DNA of 64,000 nucleotides from assembly GCF_027744825.2 (NCBI RefSeq), contig NC_071348.1, positions 14,107,563 through 14,171,562 on the forward strand, written 5' to 3'. Below the pieces are notes generated by a model that saw nothing but the letters and a program-made list of their open reading frames with translations, ran no database searches and was not told the DNA's origin. This DNA comes from Synchiropus splendidus (Eukaryota; Chordata; Actinopteri; Syngnathiformes; Callionymidae). Position numbers and translations under genes: made by a program. This document shows positions 46,034-58,108 of this stretch, piece by piece. Numbering within the stretch: position 1 is the first letter of the stretch; each line of letters opens with the position of its first letter.

Positions 46034-46755
46034 CATGTCTGACCATGGCTCATGTGACCACTCCAAGCTCCCGTCTACCACTGTCAGCTAATTCAGGCTC
46101 ATACATCAGTCGAGGTTAGCATTAGGGGAAACACCTCTTTCATTAGTCATTTCATGTCTCTAAAAATGGTGATTAATCTGTGAATCCACCATTTGTATTT
46201 TGGTCGCTGCCCAGGGACAGTCATCGTTCTATTTATTTACTTAGTACACTTATGTACTTTTAGAAAGTGATGTTTTCATTCAAATGTATTTCCCCTCTTA
46301 AAATAAGTTGAAACATTCTTATTTTTCATGATATTTTTTTCGGCCCCTGACAGGAGTCACAGTACAGAATTCTCACACACGCATACACACGTAGATGTAC
46401 CAAGTATTCTCTGTAGTTGCTCTGGAGGTCACAGCAGTCTTGTTGACTTGCCTCCTTGTGTGCAGGGATTGTGGAGAGCGGGACGGTGACGGTGGAGCAG
46501 ACACAGCCCTATGGAGACATCATCATATCCCCTGGCGTGAGCTCCCAGTCTGCTCAAGTGTAATCTCCAGTTTCACCTCTGCCTTGTTTGAAATGTTAGC
46601 AATGTAGTTTCCATCTGAAATCAACCAAGTTTGCATGAAATTCCAGAGTGCAGTTGTTGATGCACTGTTTGAAGAGAGATAGGTTGTTGTTTTCTCAGCT
46701 TCGTGTGCAGTGAAGTGCAGTTCTGGTAAAAAATGAAACAAATCAAATAAAGTAG
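46034..46755 (+). pseudogene. rec8 duplicate fragment (last intron, last exon, 3'UTR)
   Basis: Collinear with 31793-32543. The last rec8 exon is intact here (46466-46564) with TAA in place of TAG, and the AATAAA is retained at 46746-46751. It follows the setdb1 fragment in the same order and orientation as the parent genes, but lacks all earlier rec8 exons. Confidence 0.93.
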
Positions 46756-47717
46756 TGTTGCCTGATGAGAAAGAAGAATGTGGTTTATTTGAAAAAGGTA
46801 TGTGCAGCGCGCAGTGAGAGACAGGTGTGGCAAAACAGAGAGTCGGGGTTAAGGAGGTGCAAGGAGGCGAGCAAGTGAGTTGACTGAAACTGGATCTCTC
46901 TCCTCCGTTGCTCCCCCTCCACACATCTTGATTCTGCTCTGAAGACGTTCTCAGGGTTGTGACCAACGTTTATTATTAGCGTCTGCCTCGCTTCTCCAGT
47001 GAGGCTGCTCTTTTAACTCGGATCCTTTTTGTCTCTTCTGCAGCAACGCTTGAATGTTTTCTGAATCCACTTTGATCATCCTCTGCACTGCAGCATGATG
47101 GGAAAAACCCAGCTCTATTCTCTCTGCCAAACTTTCCTGGACTGTATTTGCTTTTGTCTCCCTGTAAGTTTTTCTTTCACCTTTATTCTCCTTTCAAGGC
47201 TCAAGCAAGCTTTCCGTCCTGCATCGCACAATCTTCTGACTGTGTTCAAACTTCTTTCCTGGCTGCAGATGGTGTCTCCTCAGCGCCTGATATTAATTAC
47301 TGTTTCAGAATGTAGTTGGAAATAGAGTCTCAGTGGGTTCGAAGAGCACAGAAGTCATTTGACATTTCTGATTAACCTTCTTTCTTAACAAGCTCTGCTT
47401 GACCTTTTGGTGTGAACTGACATTCCCCTGGATCCTTCAGCTCTGCCAGCTTGAGGGGCAGGTCCAACTATGATCTGTAAATGCTTTGTTTTTGCACAAT
47501 ACCACCATGGTGGCCTTTAACTGTCGTATAATGCCGATGTAAACTAAAATTCCATTGTGTCTGTCAAGTTGAATATTGAACCATTGTCGCCATGACAACC
47601 TCCGTCTGACATTCAGTACCATTTCAAGGCCCTTCCCACTCTGGATTCTTGCATCGTCATCATTTAACATGTTTTAAAAAATGACTTTCTTTTCACTTTT
47701 TTCATCTTCCTTTTTAG
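46756..47717. other. region between the duplicate and the kinase; includes original flank X
   Basis: 46756-46982 is unique in the window. 46983-47264 is the full version of the flank copied at 44333-44490. 47265-47717 shows no reading frame resembling an RS-rich CLK N-terminus. No promoter was recognised. Confidence 0.6.
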
Positions 47718-48266
47718 CGACATGGAGACAAAGCAGGAGCTGAAAGTGACCAAGAGACAGAAAGTGGCCACTTACTCTGTGAAACTGGACACGTCATTGA
47801 AGACAGATGTAAGGATCCAGCAATTCCCTCCACAATGTTCCAACTCTACAGGACACATCAATTTCATTTGAAACAATGCAACATCATCCCTGACATTGAA
47901 GAAAGTTACCTTTCCAGTAGATGCTGTTTAAACGTCTTCTTTTATTAAACCAGCTCGTTGCATTTACACCGCTATATAGACGATTTCATTTCCTTTCCTT
48001 TGAGAGAGAATTACCAATGTATTCCTCTGTCATTGTAGCCTCAATAACACATGGAGGTAGCGCAACAGTGGCCTCAAGTGGACAAAATGTAATAGACTGA
48101 TTCATGAAGTCCATCGATCGGCTTGAGAAAGAATAAATAATAATGATAAAATTGAAAAACTAGGTAGAACAATGTCAGTTTACTTGTATGTAAAGATTCT
48201 TGACATATATTTTGGATATAGTACACTATTATTATTATTATTATTATTATTGTTGTTGTTGTTGTT

Positions 48267-48297
<31 letters not shown>

Positions 48298-51200
48298 ATG
48301 TATATTATCTGTACAGTTCATAGATAATAAAAAGGCTTTTATTTCATTCTTCACTCTAACTGATGCAAACTGCTCAGTTCCCATCACTGTTTGAAACGTT
48401 TAGAAACTGTTGGAGTGGTCCCCATAGCCGACCCTGCCCCCCCTCCAAACATGAAAAACGATTTTGGTCGGCATCACTCTCCTGTCGCACCTCTTTCTGT
48501 TTGTAGATGAGATCATGAACACGCTGGGTGAGGGGACCTTTGGCAAGGTGGTGCAGTGCATCGACTATGGCAGGTAAAAAAACAAAAACACAGTAGCAAA
48601 GAGGCCTGACTGTTGATGATTGTTATGATTTTAAAAATCCAGAGGAGGAAATCAAATCGCTCTGAAGATCATAAAGGACATAGACAGGTACAGAGAAGCA
48701 GCCAAACTGGAGATAAACGTGCTTTCGAAGATCAGTGAGAAAGATCCGGAAAACAAAAAGTTTGTGGTTTTAGGAAGCCAATTATGGTGCCCTTTTCCCA
48801 GTCTAACCTCTTCATCAGTCACTGTGTGCAGATGCTGGACTGGTTCACCTACCTGGGTCACGTCTGCATCTGCTTCGAACTCCTGTCCCTCAGCACGTTC
48901 GACTTCATGAAGGCAAACAACTTCCTGCCTTATCCCATAAGCCAGATACGACACATGGCCCAACAGATCTGCACCGCCGTCAGCTGTGAGTATCACACCG
49001 TATGGTTGTTTTCCTCCTGCTGCTGAATCACTAAGAATACAGTCAACTACTGTCACAAATGAGAAGAATAGGAGGAGAAGGTCATTTAACTGGCATATGA
49101 TCCAAGGGCATGGTCACAAGTTCGCAAGTGTCAGCCATCAATATCCACCTTTCCAGAGCCTGGTCTTTTAGCCACTGCAGATGCAGATGTACCAATGCAT
49201 CTCTTGAGCTTCCACACATCCTCCCTTCTCATGAACAGAGGCCCAAGGGGACTTGTCTCATTGTGTTTCTATCATGGCTTTCTATCTTCTGAAACACGCA
49301 TGTCCTTGTCTTCTGAAGCTGTCCATACTTGATGCAGACCCCTTCAGGTTTTCTCTTGAAGCAGGAGAATGACTCCTGATGAACCAGCATCACCTCTTCC
49401 CTCCAGTTCTCCATGACAACCAGCTGACTCACACGGACCTGAAGCCGGAGAACATTCTCTTGGTCAACTCTGAATATTCTCTCATCTACAATCCTGAGAA
49501 GGTAAAACCGCTGCGACCAATCATCCCAAACACCACATGTTGAGGGCATGCAGTGCCCTTGCTACTTATTCATTTTACAGCATCCAAATTAGCAGCAAGC
49601 TGCGACTAATACTTCAGTAAAAAACACCCTCGTATTGCTTGTCAAGTTGACATGTTACGTGTGTTCCATTCATTGGTGACATGCACAGAGACAGACTGTG
49701 TGTGAGAGAAAATCCAAGCAGTAGTGTTGCCTTGAGGTTCAGTTCCAGCTTCTCCACCACTGTGGCCACTTTATATATTTGAGTGTGCGCTACAGTGTCA
49801 CTGCTATGTATTTATATGGGGTGGAATTTTGCCAGAAGACGAGAGAGAGATGTTGTGTACAGCCCGAGCTTGGCCATCCTGGGGAGGCTCAGAGTAGAGC
49901 ATGTCTCTTACGTCCCTGGTGGAGGAGTTCCAGAGACACGAGTCACCCTGGACAGATGATTTCTCTCTCTGTACAAAGACAAGATGTCACTGGAGCTGGA
50001 CCGCTGCCACTGTGCTGAGATAGGCAGGTGTTCATAAGAAAATGGATGGATGATAGCGTCAATCATACACAGTCACCACAGGGGCTGAACTTTCAACTTC
50101 TCATGTCATCCATGTTTGTGGAAACGGTCTTTTGAAACTCTCATGCTCTCCGATGAAGGCCTCCAGACAACTCCAGTTAGTCCGTCTGCGCTAGTGTCCA
50201 GCTTGTAAATAGACAATCTCCACCATCCGTTGAATGCAGCGGTGGCGCTGCTGCTGTGTCTAAACTTGTCTTGATTCTATAGGAATGGACACAATCCCCT
50301 CATGTGGGCTGTATTAAGATGTGAACTTGTCATCTTGCAGAAGTGCAGTGAGAGGAGAGTGAAAGATACCACGGTCCGCCTGGTCGACTTCGGCAGCGCG
50401 ACCTTTGACCACGAGCATCACTCCGCCGTCATCTCCACCCGTCACTACCGCGCCCCGGAAGTCATCCTGGGTGCGCTCTGGTCAGCTGTCAGTTGTGATC
50501 GGCGATGAAGGTTGTGATCTTGTTTCTGCCTCAGATTTGGGCTGGAGTCACGCTTGTGATGTGTGGAGTATCGGCTGCATGCTCTTCGAATACTATCAAG
50601 GATTCACACTTTTTCAGGTCAGGTCACATGTTTCACGTTGTAAGTGCAATTCAGACCATCGTGATACCTAGAACAAGATTTGAATGGAGACTACCATAAA
50701 TATACCAATCTAATGCTGTCTCTAACACAAGACATGGCTCCCAAGCTGACTGCACCTGCCCATTAAAACTCCAGGTCTGGGGGCCAAATCCAGCCCACAC
50801 ATCATCATGTGCTTTCACTAAACGCCTTCAGTAGTTCAGTGTAAGATCTCCGTCTGATCCTCGCCTGCTGTCCTTTGCAGACCCATGACAATCGTGAGCA
50901 TCTAGCGATGATGGAAAGAATCCTGGGACCACTTCCTCTCAGAATGATTCAGAGAAGCAGGTGAAACCCGCAGCCGTCTATTGCCCCACAAACACATTGC
51001 GCATCCGAGCCTTCTGTCTTGTTCCTCAAGAAAACAGTCGGACTTCCATTGTGGACGTCTAAACTGGAACGAGAACTCAAAGTCTGGACACTACGTCAAA
51101 GCCAAATGCAAAGCTCTGAGGGTGAGCTGAGGAATATCCAAAACGGCTGCTCACTTCCAAGCCTGCTGAGTTTCTCTGCTGGTGTTTTTCAGAAGTACTT

Positions 51201-51369
51201 GTTGACACAGGGGACCGAACATCACCTCTTCTTTGATCTTTTAGAGAAGATGCTCCAGTACGAGCCGTCCAAACGTACCGCTCTCAGTTCAGCTCTCCGC
51301 CATCCCTTCTTTCTCTATCAGCCCGGGAAGAGTCAGAGCTGGAGAAGCAGCTGCAACTTGAGCAGATGA
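47718..51369 (+). CDS. CDC2-like (CLK/LAMMER) protein kinase, N-terminal exons not found
   Basis: CLKs are nuclear dual-specificity kinases that phosphorylate SR splicing factors. Exons: 47718-47808, 48507-48573, 48643-48759, 48819-48985, 49407-49501, 50341-50470, 50535-50617, 50881-50960, 51031-51121, 51193-51369 (TGA). These are in phase and give 365 codons. Visible motifs: linker [17 protein letters not shown], glycine loop [17 protein letters not shown] lysine, catalytic [32 protein letters not shown], the signature [12 protein letters not shown], and the C-terminal lobe ending HPFF. The whole catalytic core looks intact. The usual about 150-residue Arg/Ser-rich N-terminus and any start codon before the glycine loop are not visible; the first in-frame Met is in EIMNTLGEG. 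The gene is either 5'-truncated by the neighbouring rearrangement or has remote exons. The paralogue (CLK1/2/4) is undecided. Confidence 0.85.
48229..48297. repeat. (ATT/GTT)n microsatellite in kinase intron 1
   Basis: Runs of tta/att and gtt trinucleotides with a few interruptions. Confidence 0.9.
49880..50056. repeat. probable dispersed repeat in a kinase intron
   Basis: The segment ends 'aagaaaatggatggatgat', a tail that I recall from abundant fish LINE-derived repeats. The preceding 150 bp has no coding sense for the kinase. The boundaries are estimates. Confidence 0.45.
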
Positions 51370-54300
51370 CAGTTCAACTGTGGTGTGTTCTGTTACATTT
51401 TGGAGACTTAAAAAAGAGGGGTAATGACATGGGGGGCTGGACCTCGTTGGAAAGGCAGTCTCAAACATTAAGACCAATAATAGGCCACTGAAACTGCATT
51501 CTTATAAACCTGGTCAGTTTTAGCATTTAACTCTGGTAGTTTCATATTTTGATAGAATTAAAATGTGTACAAAGTGACTTGTTTCCCTTTGAATTGGAAT
51601 CATCAACGTGATGTTATCATCATGTGATAGATGAGGGCTTGAGCATGATGTCAGAAGACCTGCAGAAGGAGCTAAAGCTCTGAGAGACACACAGCTATGA
51701 GGGGACCAGTGTCTGAGAAGCTTCGATGCTGTGCAACACTAGATCACGATCAATGCATGTTGTCACCTGACACTACGTGAAAGGAGATGTATCTTTGTGC
51801 TTCGAGGAGAAGTGAAATGGTCCAATTATTCCCAGTGAAAGGCCCTTCAGCGACTGTTTCAAAAGTTTGGCCCTTGTGTGGTTGGGTTTGACACGCCTGT
51901 TGTGGGACCATCGATGAACTGAAAGTCAAGGGTTTCTTTACTGAGAGAAGTGCCAGACCCTGTAAGCAGGCACTGTGTGCACAGGCTTGTTGCACTTTTC
52001 TGCGGACCTTCTGGGGGCCCGATCATTTGTTTACCACCCACCAGTGTGCCTATGTGTGAGTGCTAGGCAAGCATTAGCCACACTTGTTGCACACGTGTCA
52101 CATGTCCTTGCATGCGTTGTCACAGATATTCTCTCATGCGAACATATCTCGTCCCCAAATCCTCTCTAGGCCTTGACCTTCTCTCTGTCAGTGTCTTAGT
52201 GAGTCAGCAGGCTGTTCAGTGTGTGTATGTGTGTGTGAGTTCCAATTACAGGTGTTTATATTCACATAATGAGGAAAGCGTTTAAGAGTGTGAGCTGCGG
52301 TGTCAGTGACCGTGTGTCACGTGTTGACACTGAGCCACTCAGAATCTCTTAAGTGGCTCTTTGTGGTGGGATGACATGAAAGGTTGAGCTCTGCCCAATG
52401 ATCAGGATTGTAAATCACAGTTTCAGTGTTTGCTGAATGCTTCAAAGAATTTCACATGTTGGGTTTGCAATGATGTTAAACATTCAGTGTGACCAACCAC
52501 ATTGACCGAGGAGGATCCATATATCTATATCTACATCTATATCTATATCTATCTATGCACAAAAAAAGCATCTGTCTGCTTTTGTTCAAGGATGTTTTTC
52601 GCTACACAATGGCCAGGGTTTCCACTACACTGAATGTACTTGAAATTCTTATAAAATTGAAATTCATGTACAAATATTTTCAAGACATTAAAAGACCTTT
52701 AGTTTAAATAAGGTTTATATAAAAACTTGAATATAGTCACCATCGTGATTTATTGTGCGATTGTCAAACTGATGCAAATAAACAATATTTTGTTGTTTAA
52801 ATATATGTATTGGTCCATCATTTGATTCAGTTAAAAACCAAATCCATTCAAATTGAAAAATGTGGCTTCTTGTGACAAAGTGGATTCATTCAGTCGATCC
52901 ACAATCGAATAATCCGTGTTGTCTATATTAAACTTTGCATTGAAAAAACAAGACTGAATCAGTCCGGTTTCATTTAAGAGCCATTATTTCTACCGTTATT
53001 TCAGACGTCTCTCATTCAGTTGTCCTCCCTCCAGGGAAAGCAGATCCTCAGTCTTCCATTGAGCTCCTGCTGAGAGGGCGTGGCCTCTTCTGATCCTGTT
53101 GAAGTACAGAGGTCTGCCTCTCAGATTTTATGTTCCACTCTGACTCACCGCCAAACAGGGCAAAAGAGTGAGCACAGAGAGTCAGGACATAAAAAAATAT
53201 AAAAGTTGACTAAAATCCTGCTTCACATTCCGAAAATAGTATTTGAGTGTGACGCACAGCGACGTCACAGCTCAGCCCCGGCTCAGTAAGGACAACATCC
53301 ACTGAATACAAATGCAGAAGCGTGCTCAATTGGAGTCTCTGGTGAAGGAACGTTTCCAACATTTGTTCTATAGAATGCATTTCAAAGTACATTATCAGTG
53401 ATCAAGCACTCAAAGGAATCATGCCAAAGTATCCTGTTTATAACCATGACAGTGAAACGACATATAACAGGCTGGATTAAAACCTCTCAAATACAGTTAT
53501 GAAGTGGCGCATGAGAGGATTTTCAGTATGGGAATTTATTTTTTAGGGTCTCTGAGTTGATTTAAAGGATTATTTTGGCTGGGTTTCCCCCACAATCCAG
53601 CTACCCATAATATTTAATGGGGGAAACAAGACAAACTAGAAGTGAAGGTGACGGAGGAGATTTCTCTCCTGGACAGTTTTAAACTAGGGTTGTTGGGATT
53701 CATCTTGTAGATCGAGGTATTGCTTAATATCCCTGCCATCCAAATATATTGATCAGTGCTCAATAATAGGAAATTATGCAGTGCGCTCCATCCATCCATA
53801 GACTTTATATACTTACGTTTTCTTCACTTTTATCGATGTACAACAATATCAACGTCACTCGATTGACAGCATACAGATGATGGAGTGGATGCAGGAGCGC
53901 GAGAAAAGAACTAGACTTTGTTTTCTTTACCTTGGAAGTTAGCCTCTGTTTTTTTTATTTTTTGTTCAAATATTATAGTATGGCTAAAAACAAAGGTGCG
54001 AATATAATTCTAAATTTCTTCTATCTGAATTAGTTGATTAATAATTCATACTTTAATATGATGATTCATATTTTATATGTATTGGTTGTTAGCCTATGGT
54101 CGCTGAGAAGTGCAAAACGCATTTACAAGCTTTTTGAAACAAATTTACAAACAAACACAAGCGTGCATATAGAGTTTGTAATTGTGTTTGCAGTGTATGG
54201 AACTTTTCCGATGACTCATGCGAAAAGGTTGGGGACCAAATTATGGACGTGATCCAGAAGTGGTTGCTGGAATGTCCCACTTGTTCCAATCGTTCCGACT

Positions 54301-56560
54301 GCCATTGGGAGTCAACTAAATGCAGCTGTTAAAACAAATTCACAAAGTCATTTACAAACTCTGAGAAACAAATTTAGACTTGGAGAGTTCAGAAAAAACA
54401 CATTAACAAACTTGGAAAGACACTTACAAACTCAGGAAAAGTTAGTTGAAACAAATAATTAAATAAATATTTTTGAAATGTTTTGTGTTTCGCTATTTGT
54501 AAATTTGGTCCAACAGTCAATGTGTTTTGCACATCTCATTCTCCGTAGTTAGCTTTCTGTAAATTCAGTCTCAGGTGTCACTTCTTTTCCAACTAAAATT
54601 TGAATTGCCATTGATTGTTGACATGTTTGCATGAAGAATTTCTTTACATTTGATTCCCTGTCAAGAAGCAACCAGAGTTTTCACTGAGTGAATCTAACAT
54701 CCAGGTTATTATTTCACGGTTACACAGGTTACCATTTTTGTCTTAACTACTGACTCGATGAAGTCACTGAATCGAATCATATTGTTCTAAATGAACCAAC
54801 ATTTTCCTTGAACTGCATTGGCAACCTCAAACCATGGTGTGAATCGAATTGTTAAAATGACTCACAACATTTCCCTTAAAATCCTTTTCACTTCATTAAT
54901 TAATTCATTAAGGTCTCTGACACACACACACACAAAACATTGAAATTGTATGATGGTGATGTGTCACTATTAGTCCCATCCGGGTGGTTGTGACTGCAAA
55001 TCAGAAACACTCTCACGGCGTCACTGGCGTATTTGTGTTTCTTCATTCTAAATCACAGTGTTAACAGTCAGGTGTTTCATTTCTCCTGCCTCTTATCAGC
55101 CACTTCATTTCCTGTTTGGCTGGTCTCATAATAATGTGTCCAACAACCTCTCGATAGCAGAACCAAAGCTGACATGACCGGCTCTTCAGGGGTCACCTGT
55201 TGCTCATGCGTGGAGAAAACAGATAATGCAGCTTTGCAGCAGAACAAAGGATGAAGACTAAGCCTGCGTGTGTCACTCACACTGACATCAGCCGTCGTTT
55301 TCACCACAAACACGTGAGTCATCGGGTGCATTCCCTGCCTGGCCTAATGAGATTTCCCTCATTAAGTCTGTTAAGCGATAATCTGAACAGAGGAGTCGCC
55401 GGAGCCGAGCAGAGCTGGAGCCACTTGTGGAGACCAGGACACTCAACTAGACGTGGGACGCAGCGCCAGGACAAAGGAGTGCACAAAACAACAACTTCCC
55501 GTGGAGAGGAAGGTGTTGACCGTCTTTCTGCTGGAGGAGAGAGACAGTCTGGCGGCACTGGGGGCCATCTGGAGCTTTAGGAGGGTTTATGCTGAGAGTC
55601 TGCAGCCAACTGTGACCACCTGCATGGGTGAGAATAATCCAGCCTCTCTGCTCAAAACATGACTCATATTGTTTCAAAGAATAGAGAAGCATCGAAAAAA
55701 TGATGTGGCAGTGTCCAACACAAAATGCTCTGTGATTTATTCACTCGAATAAGAAATATGCGAGTGGATAATCTCATATATGTGGGAAAAGTTAGAATAT
55801 AGATTTGAGAATCATGATTGGAATGTGAACGCAGTTGTGACACAGATCTGACTGTTCGAGGCTGAAATCTTATCTTGGCTATTGATGATTCTAGTTATCA
55901 TGACGGTACTGTTGCAAATGTTGGGTCATTTTTGTCTTTACAAATTATGTTAAGAACATCTTTTATTTTCTAAATACTAACTAAGCATTTTGACTCAACT
56001 TTTAAATGTTCAACAATTGCTGAAATAATATTATTAAACAACATATGTTATAAAGAATAATAACAACCAACCTTCCTCTTTCATTCATCTCTACCATAGA
56101 TAGTCAGTCTCCAACCTGGACACACCCATCCTCTTCATTTACCAGGTCCACGAACCTTCTCAGTTGCTCTCCTCTACTCACTTTACCAGGGGTCTCTTTC
56201 TCCATCATTCAACATCCACATGACTCTCTAAATGAGCACATGAAGAGGATCGGTGTAGACCGGCTCCCTGTTGGTCCTGGACTAGCTGGACACAACAACA
56301 AAACTTGTCCATCCTTGTCTGACAAGAAGTGGGGACATGGATATTGCCTGCCTGCCTCACTTCTCATGCAATTTTTTTTCTTATTGGGCAACGGACGTTA
56401 ATTTGTACACTCCATTTCCAACTCCACAGTGAGTGTCTCATCTTAGAGTCCTCTGTGTCCTCCATAGGTCCCACTCTGATGTCACCCTTCTGCTGGATCT
56501 GCAACATGAGTGAAGAAGACACAGTCTGACTTCTGTCTAGGGAGTCGCTCCACGTCTGCC
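51370..56560. other. 5.2 kb intergenic region
   Basis: No gene was recognised. It contains a short 'tatatctatatctacatct' repeat near 52518-52556 and an AC run near 54920. A segment around 55370-55628 is richer in G+C and ends in a donor-like 'gcatgggtgagaat'. It could be a 5'-untranslated exon of the complexin-like gene, but this is speculation. Confidence 0.45.
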
Positions 56561-57364
56561 ATGGAGTCTGTGGTGAGATTAAAGAGGACACTGAGGACAC
56601 CCATCAGGAGGCTGACCAGCTGTGTGACCACGGTGAAGGAGAGGAGGTTGTGTGCCAAACGCAGGAACAGGAGTAGCGGAAGAGGAGGGTGCAACAAGTT
56701 GAAGAAGAGCCCACCCCCTCGAGCGGCATATGCCAAAGACGCTTCCATCATCCGCTCCTACCGGGCCGACTTGGAGAAGGAGAGGCGAGTAGACAGTGGC
56801 AGCGTGACAGGGAAAATTGAACCCTCTCATTCATGCTAGCGCTGAGCTCATCTCAATTCAGTGGCAACATGTGCAGCAGAGATAGCGCAGCACAGCATGA
56901 GTCTGCGGTATTATGTTTGTCTCTCTGGTTGCAGGAAGCAACGAGAAGCAACAAATACTCAGAAGAATGCAGAGCGAGCTGCGATGAGAGCTCACTTCAG
57001 AAGGAAATACAACCTCTCCGAGGTGTGTGTCAGTGTGGTGGTGTCAGTCATGCCATTTTTTAAAATGACTTTTTCAGTTATGTTGTAGTCTATTATAGAG
57101 ATATGCAGTTGTGGTTGACTGTGTCTCCTCCTGGTGCAGAACACGAAGGATACCAACCACCTGAGGTCCGTCGGGGGGAAAGTGTCGCTCCCCCGCGAGC
57201 TGGCGAGGATCATTCATCCACAAACTAAGGCCAAGGACGACCGCTTCAACCTGCTGAGTGCCTTTCAAGGCCTCGGCCTTGGTGGTGCGGCTCTGAGTGG
57301 AAACAAGACCAGCCGGGCCACCACTCCCACACCAGCCCCTGTGCGTGCATGTAAAGTCATGTGA
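56561..57364 (+). CDS. complexin 3/4-like SNARE regulator
   Basis: Complexins bind assembled SNARE complexes and tune vesicle fusion; the 3/4 subgroup is prenylated and known from retinal ribbon synapses. Exons 56561-56784, 56935-57022 and 57140-57364 join in phase to 178 codons. The central helix (about residues 75-104) reads QKNAERAAMRAHFRRKYNLS, matching the SNARE-binding helix of complexin 3/4. Downstream come VSLPRELARII and a C-terminal CaaX box CKVM, a farnesylation-type ending like that of complexin 3. The N-terminus MESVVRLKRTLRTPIRRLTS is unusually basic, and the region before the helix is Lys/Arg-rich instead of acidic. The first intron must use a GC donor (AG|gcgagt). It could be a fish-specific paralogue; the symbol is uncertain. 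Confidence 0.8.
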
Positions 57365-58108
57365 TCAAGGGAAAGCACAGGCCCCTTCAGGGCTGCTACT
57401 CGCATGCAGTAATTCTGATTTTCAGACTGCATTTGAACCTATATCTTTGGAAACCAGCGCAAAAAATATCATAGCTAAAATCTCAGCTCAATCATCAACT
57501 GCCACACCAAAAGCACAGCAGTTACTAGAATAATTTCTTATTCCTGTGTGTAGTAGTTTCATCTAAGTTACTGCAGAGTTGCTTTGTTTAGAGTATATTC
57601 TTATTTATTTTGAATGAGCTAACTCAGCTCTCTCGATAGATCCACCTGGATCTTGTTCACAAGTGAGGGACCTCAGGGAACTACATGCACTCATGTATAT
57701 ATTATATTTGTAAATAATTCTCTGTGATGATATAATATTCCGCCTCCTGTTTGTGAGCCAAATGATACTGGTAACTCAGTATTATCTAGATAGTCTTTTT
57801 TCTAAACAGAATATCATCAGAAAATAGTTTCAACATGCTGTAAAAGAAAAACGTTATTAAATTTGTCTTTGCCAACTCAACTCAATGTCCTGTGTGTGTT
57901 TGGCTATTTGAGTCTCCCAGGCTGACGTACAAACTGTGTTGCGTTTCTCTTGAACTCAGAACCTCCAGTTTCATAAATCACTTGCTCTTATCTGTTCATC
58001 AGAGTGGAAGAGCGGAGTCAAGGATTTTCAGGGACACACGAGGAAGAGCAGCTGCAGGGAGCATGACAAGACGCTAGACGCTAGATTGCTAGGAACATTT
58101 CTGGGACG
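57365..58108. other. intergenic region between the complexin-like gene and cyp11c1
   Basis: AT-rich; expected to hold the 3'UTR of the upstream gene and the promoter of cyp11c1. No clear TATA box or steroidogenic-factor site was confirmed by eye. Confidence 0.4.

Noticed and set aside
48074..48280. Minus-strand frame rich in Ile/Thr
   Set aside because: Translation of the ATT/GTT microsatellite in a kinase intron.
55251..55662. Two overlapping + strand frames of about 70-110 codons
   Set aside because: No recognised domain and no conserved splice partners; at most an untranslated exon of the complexin-like gene.
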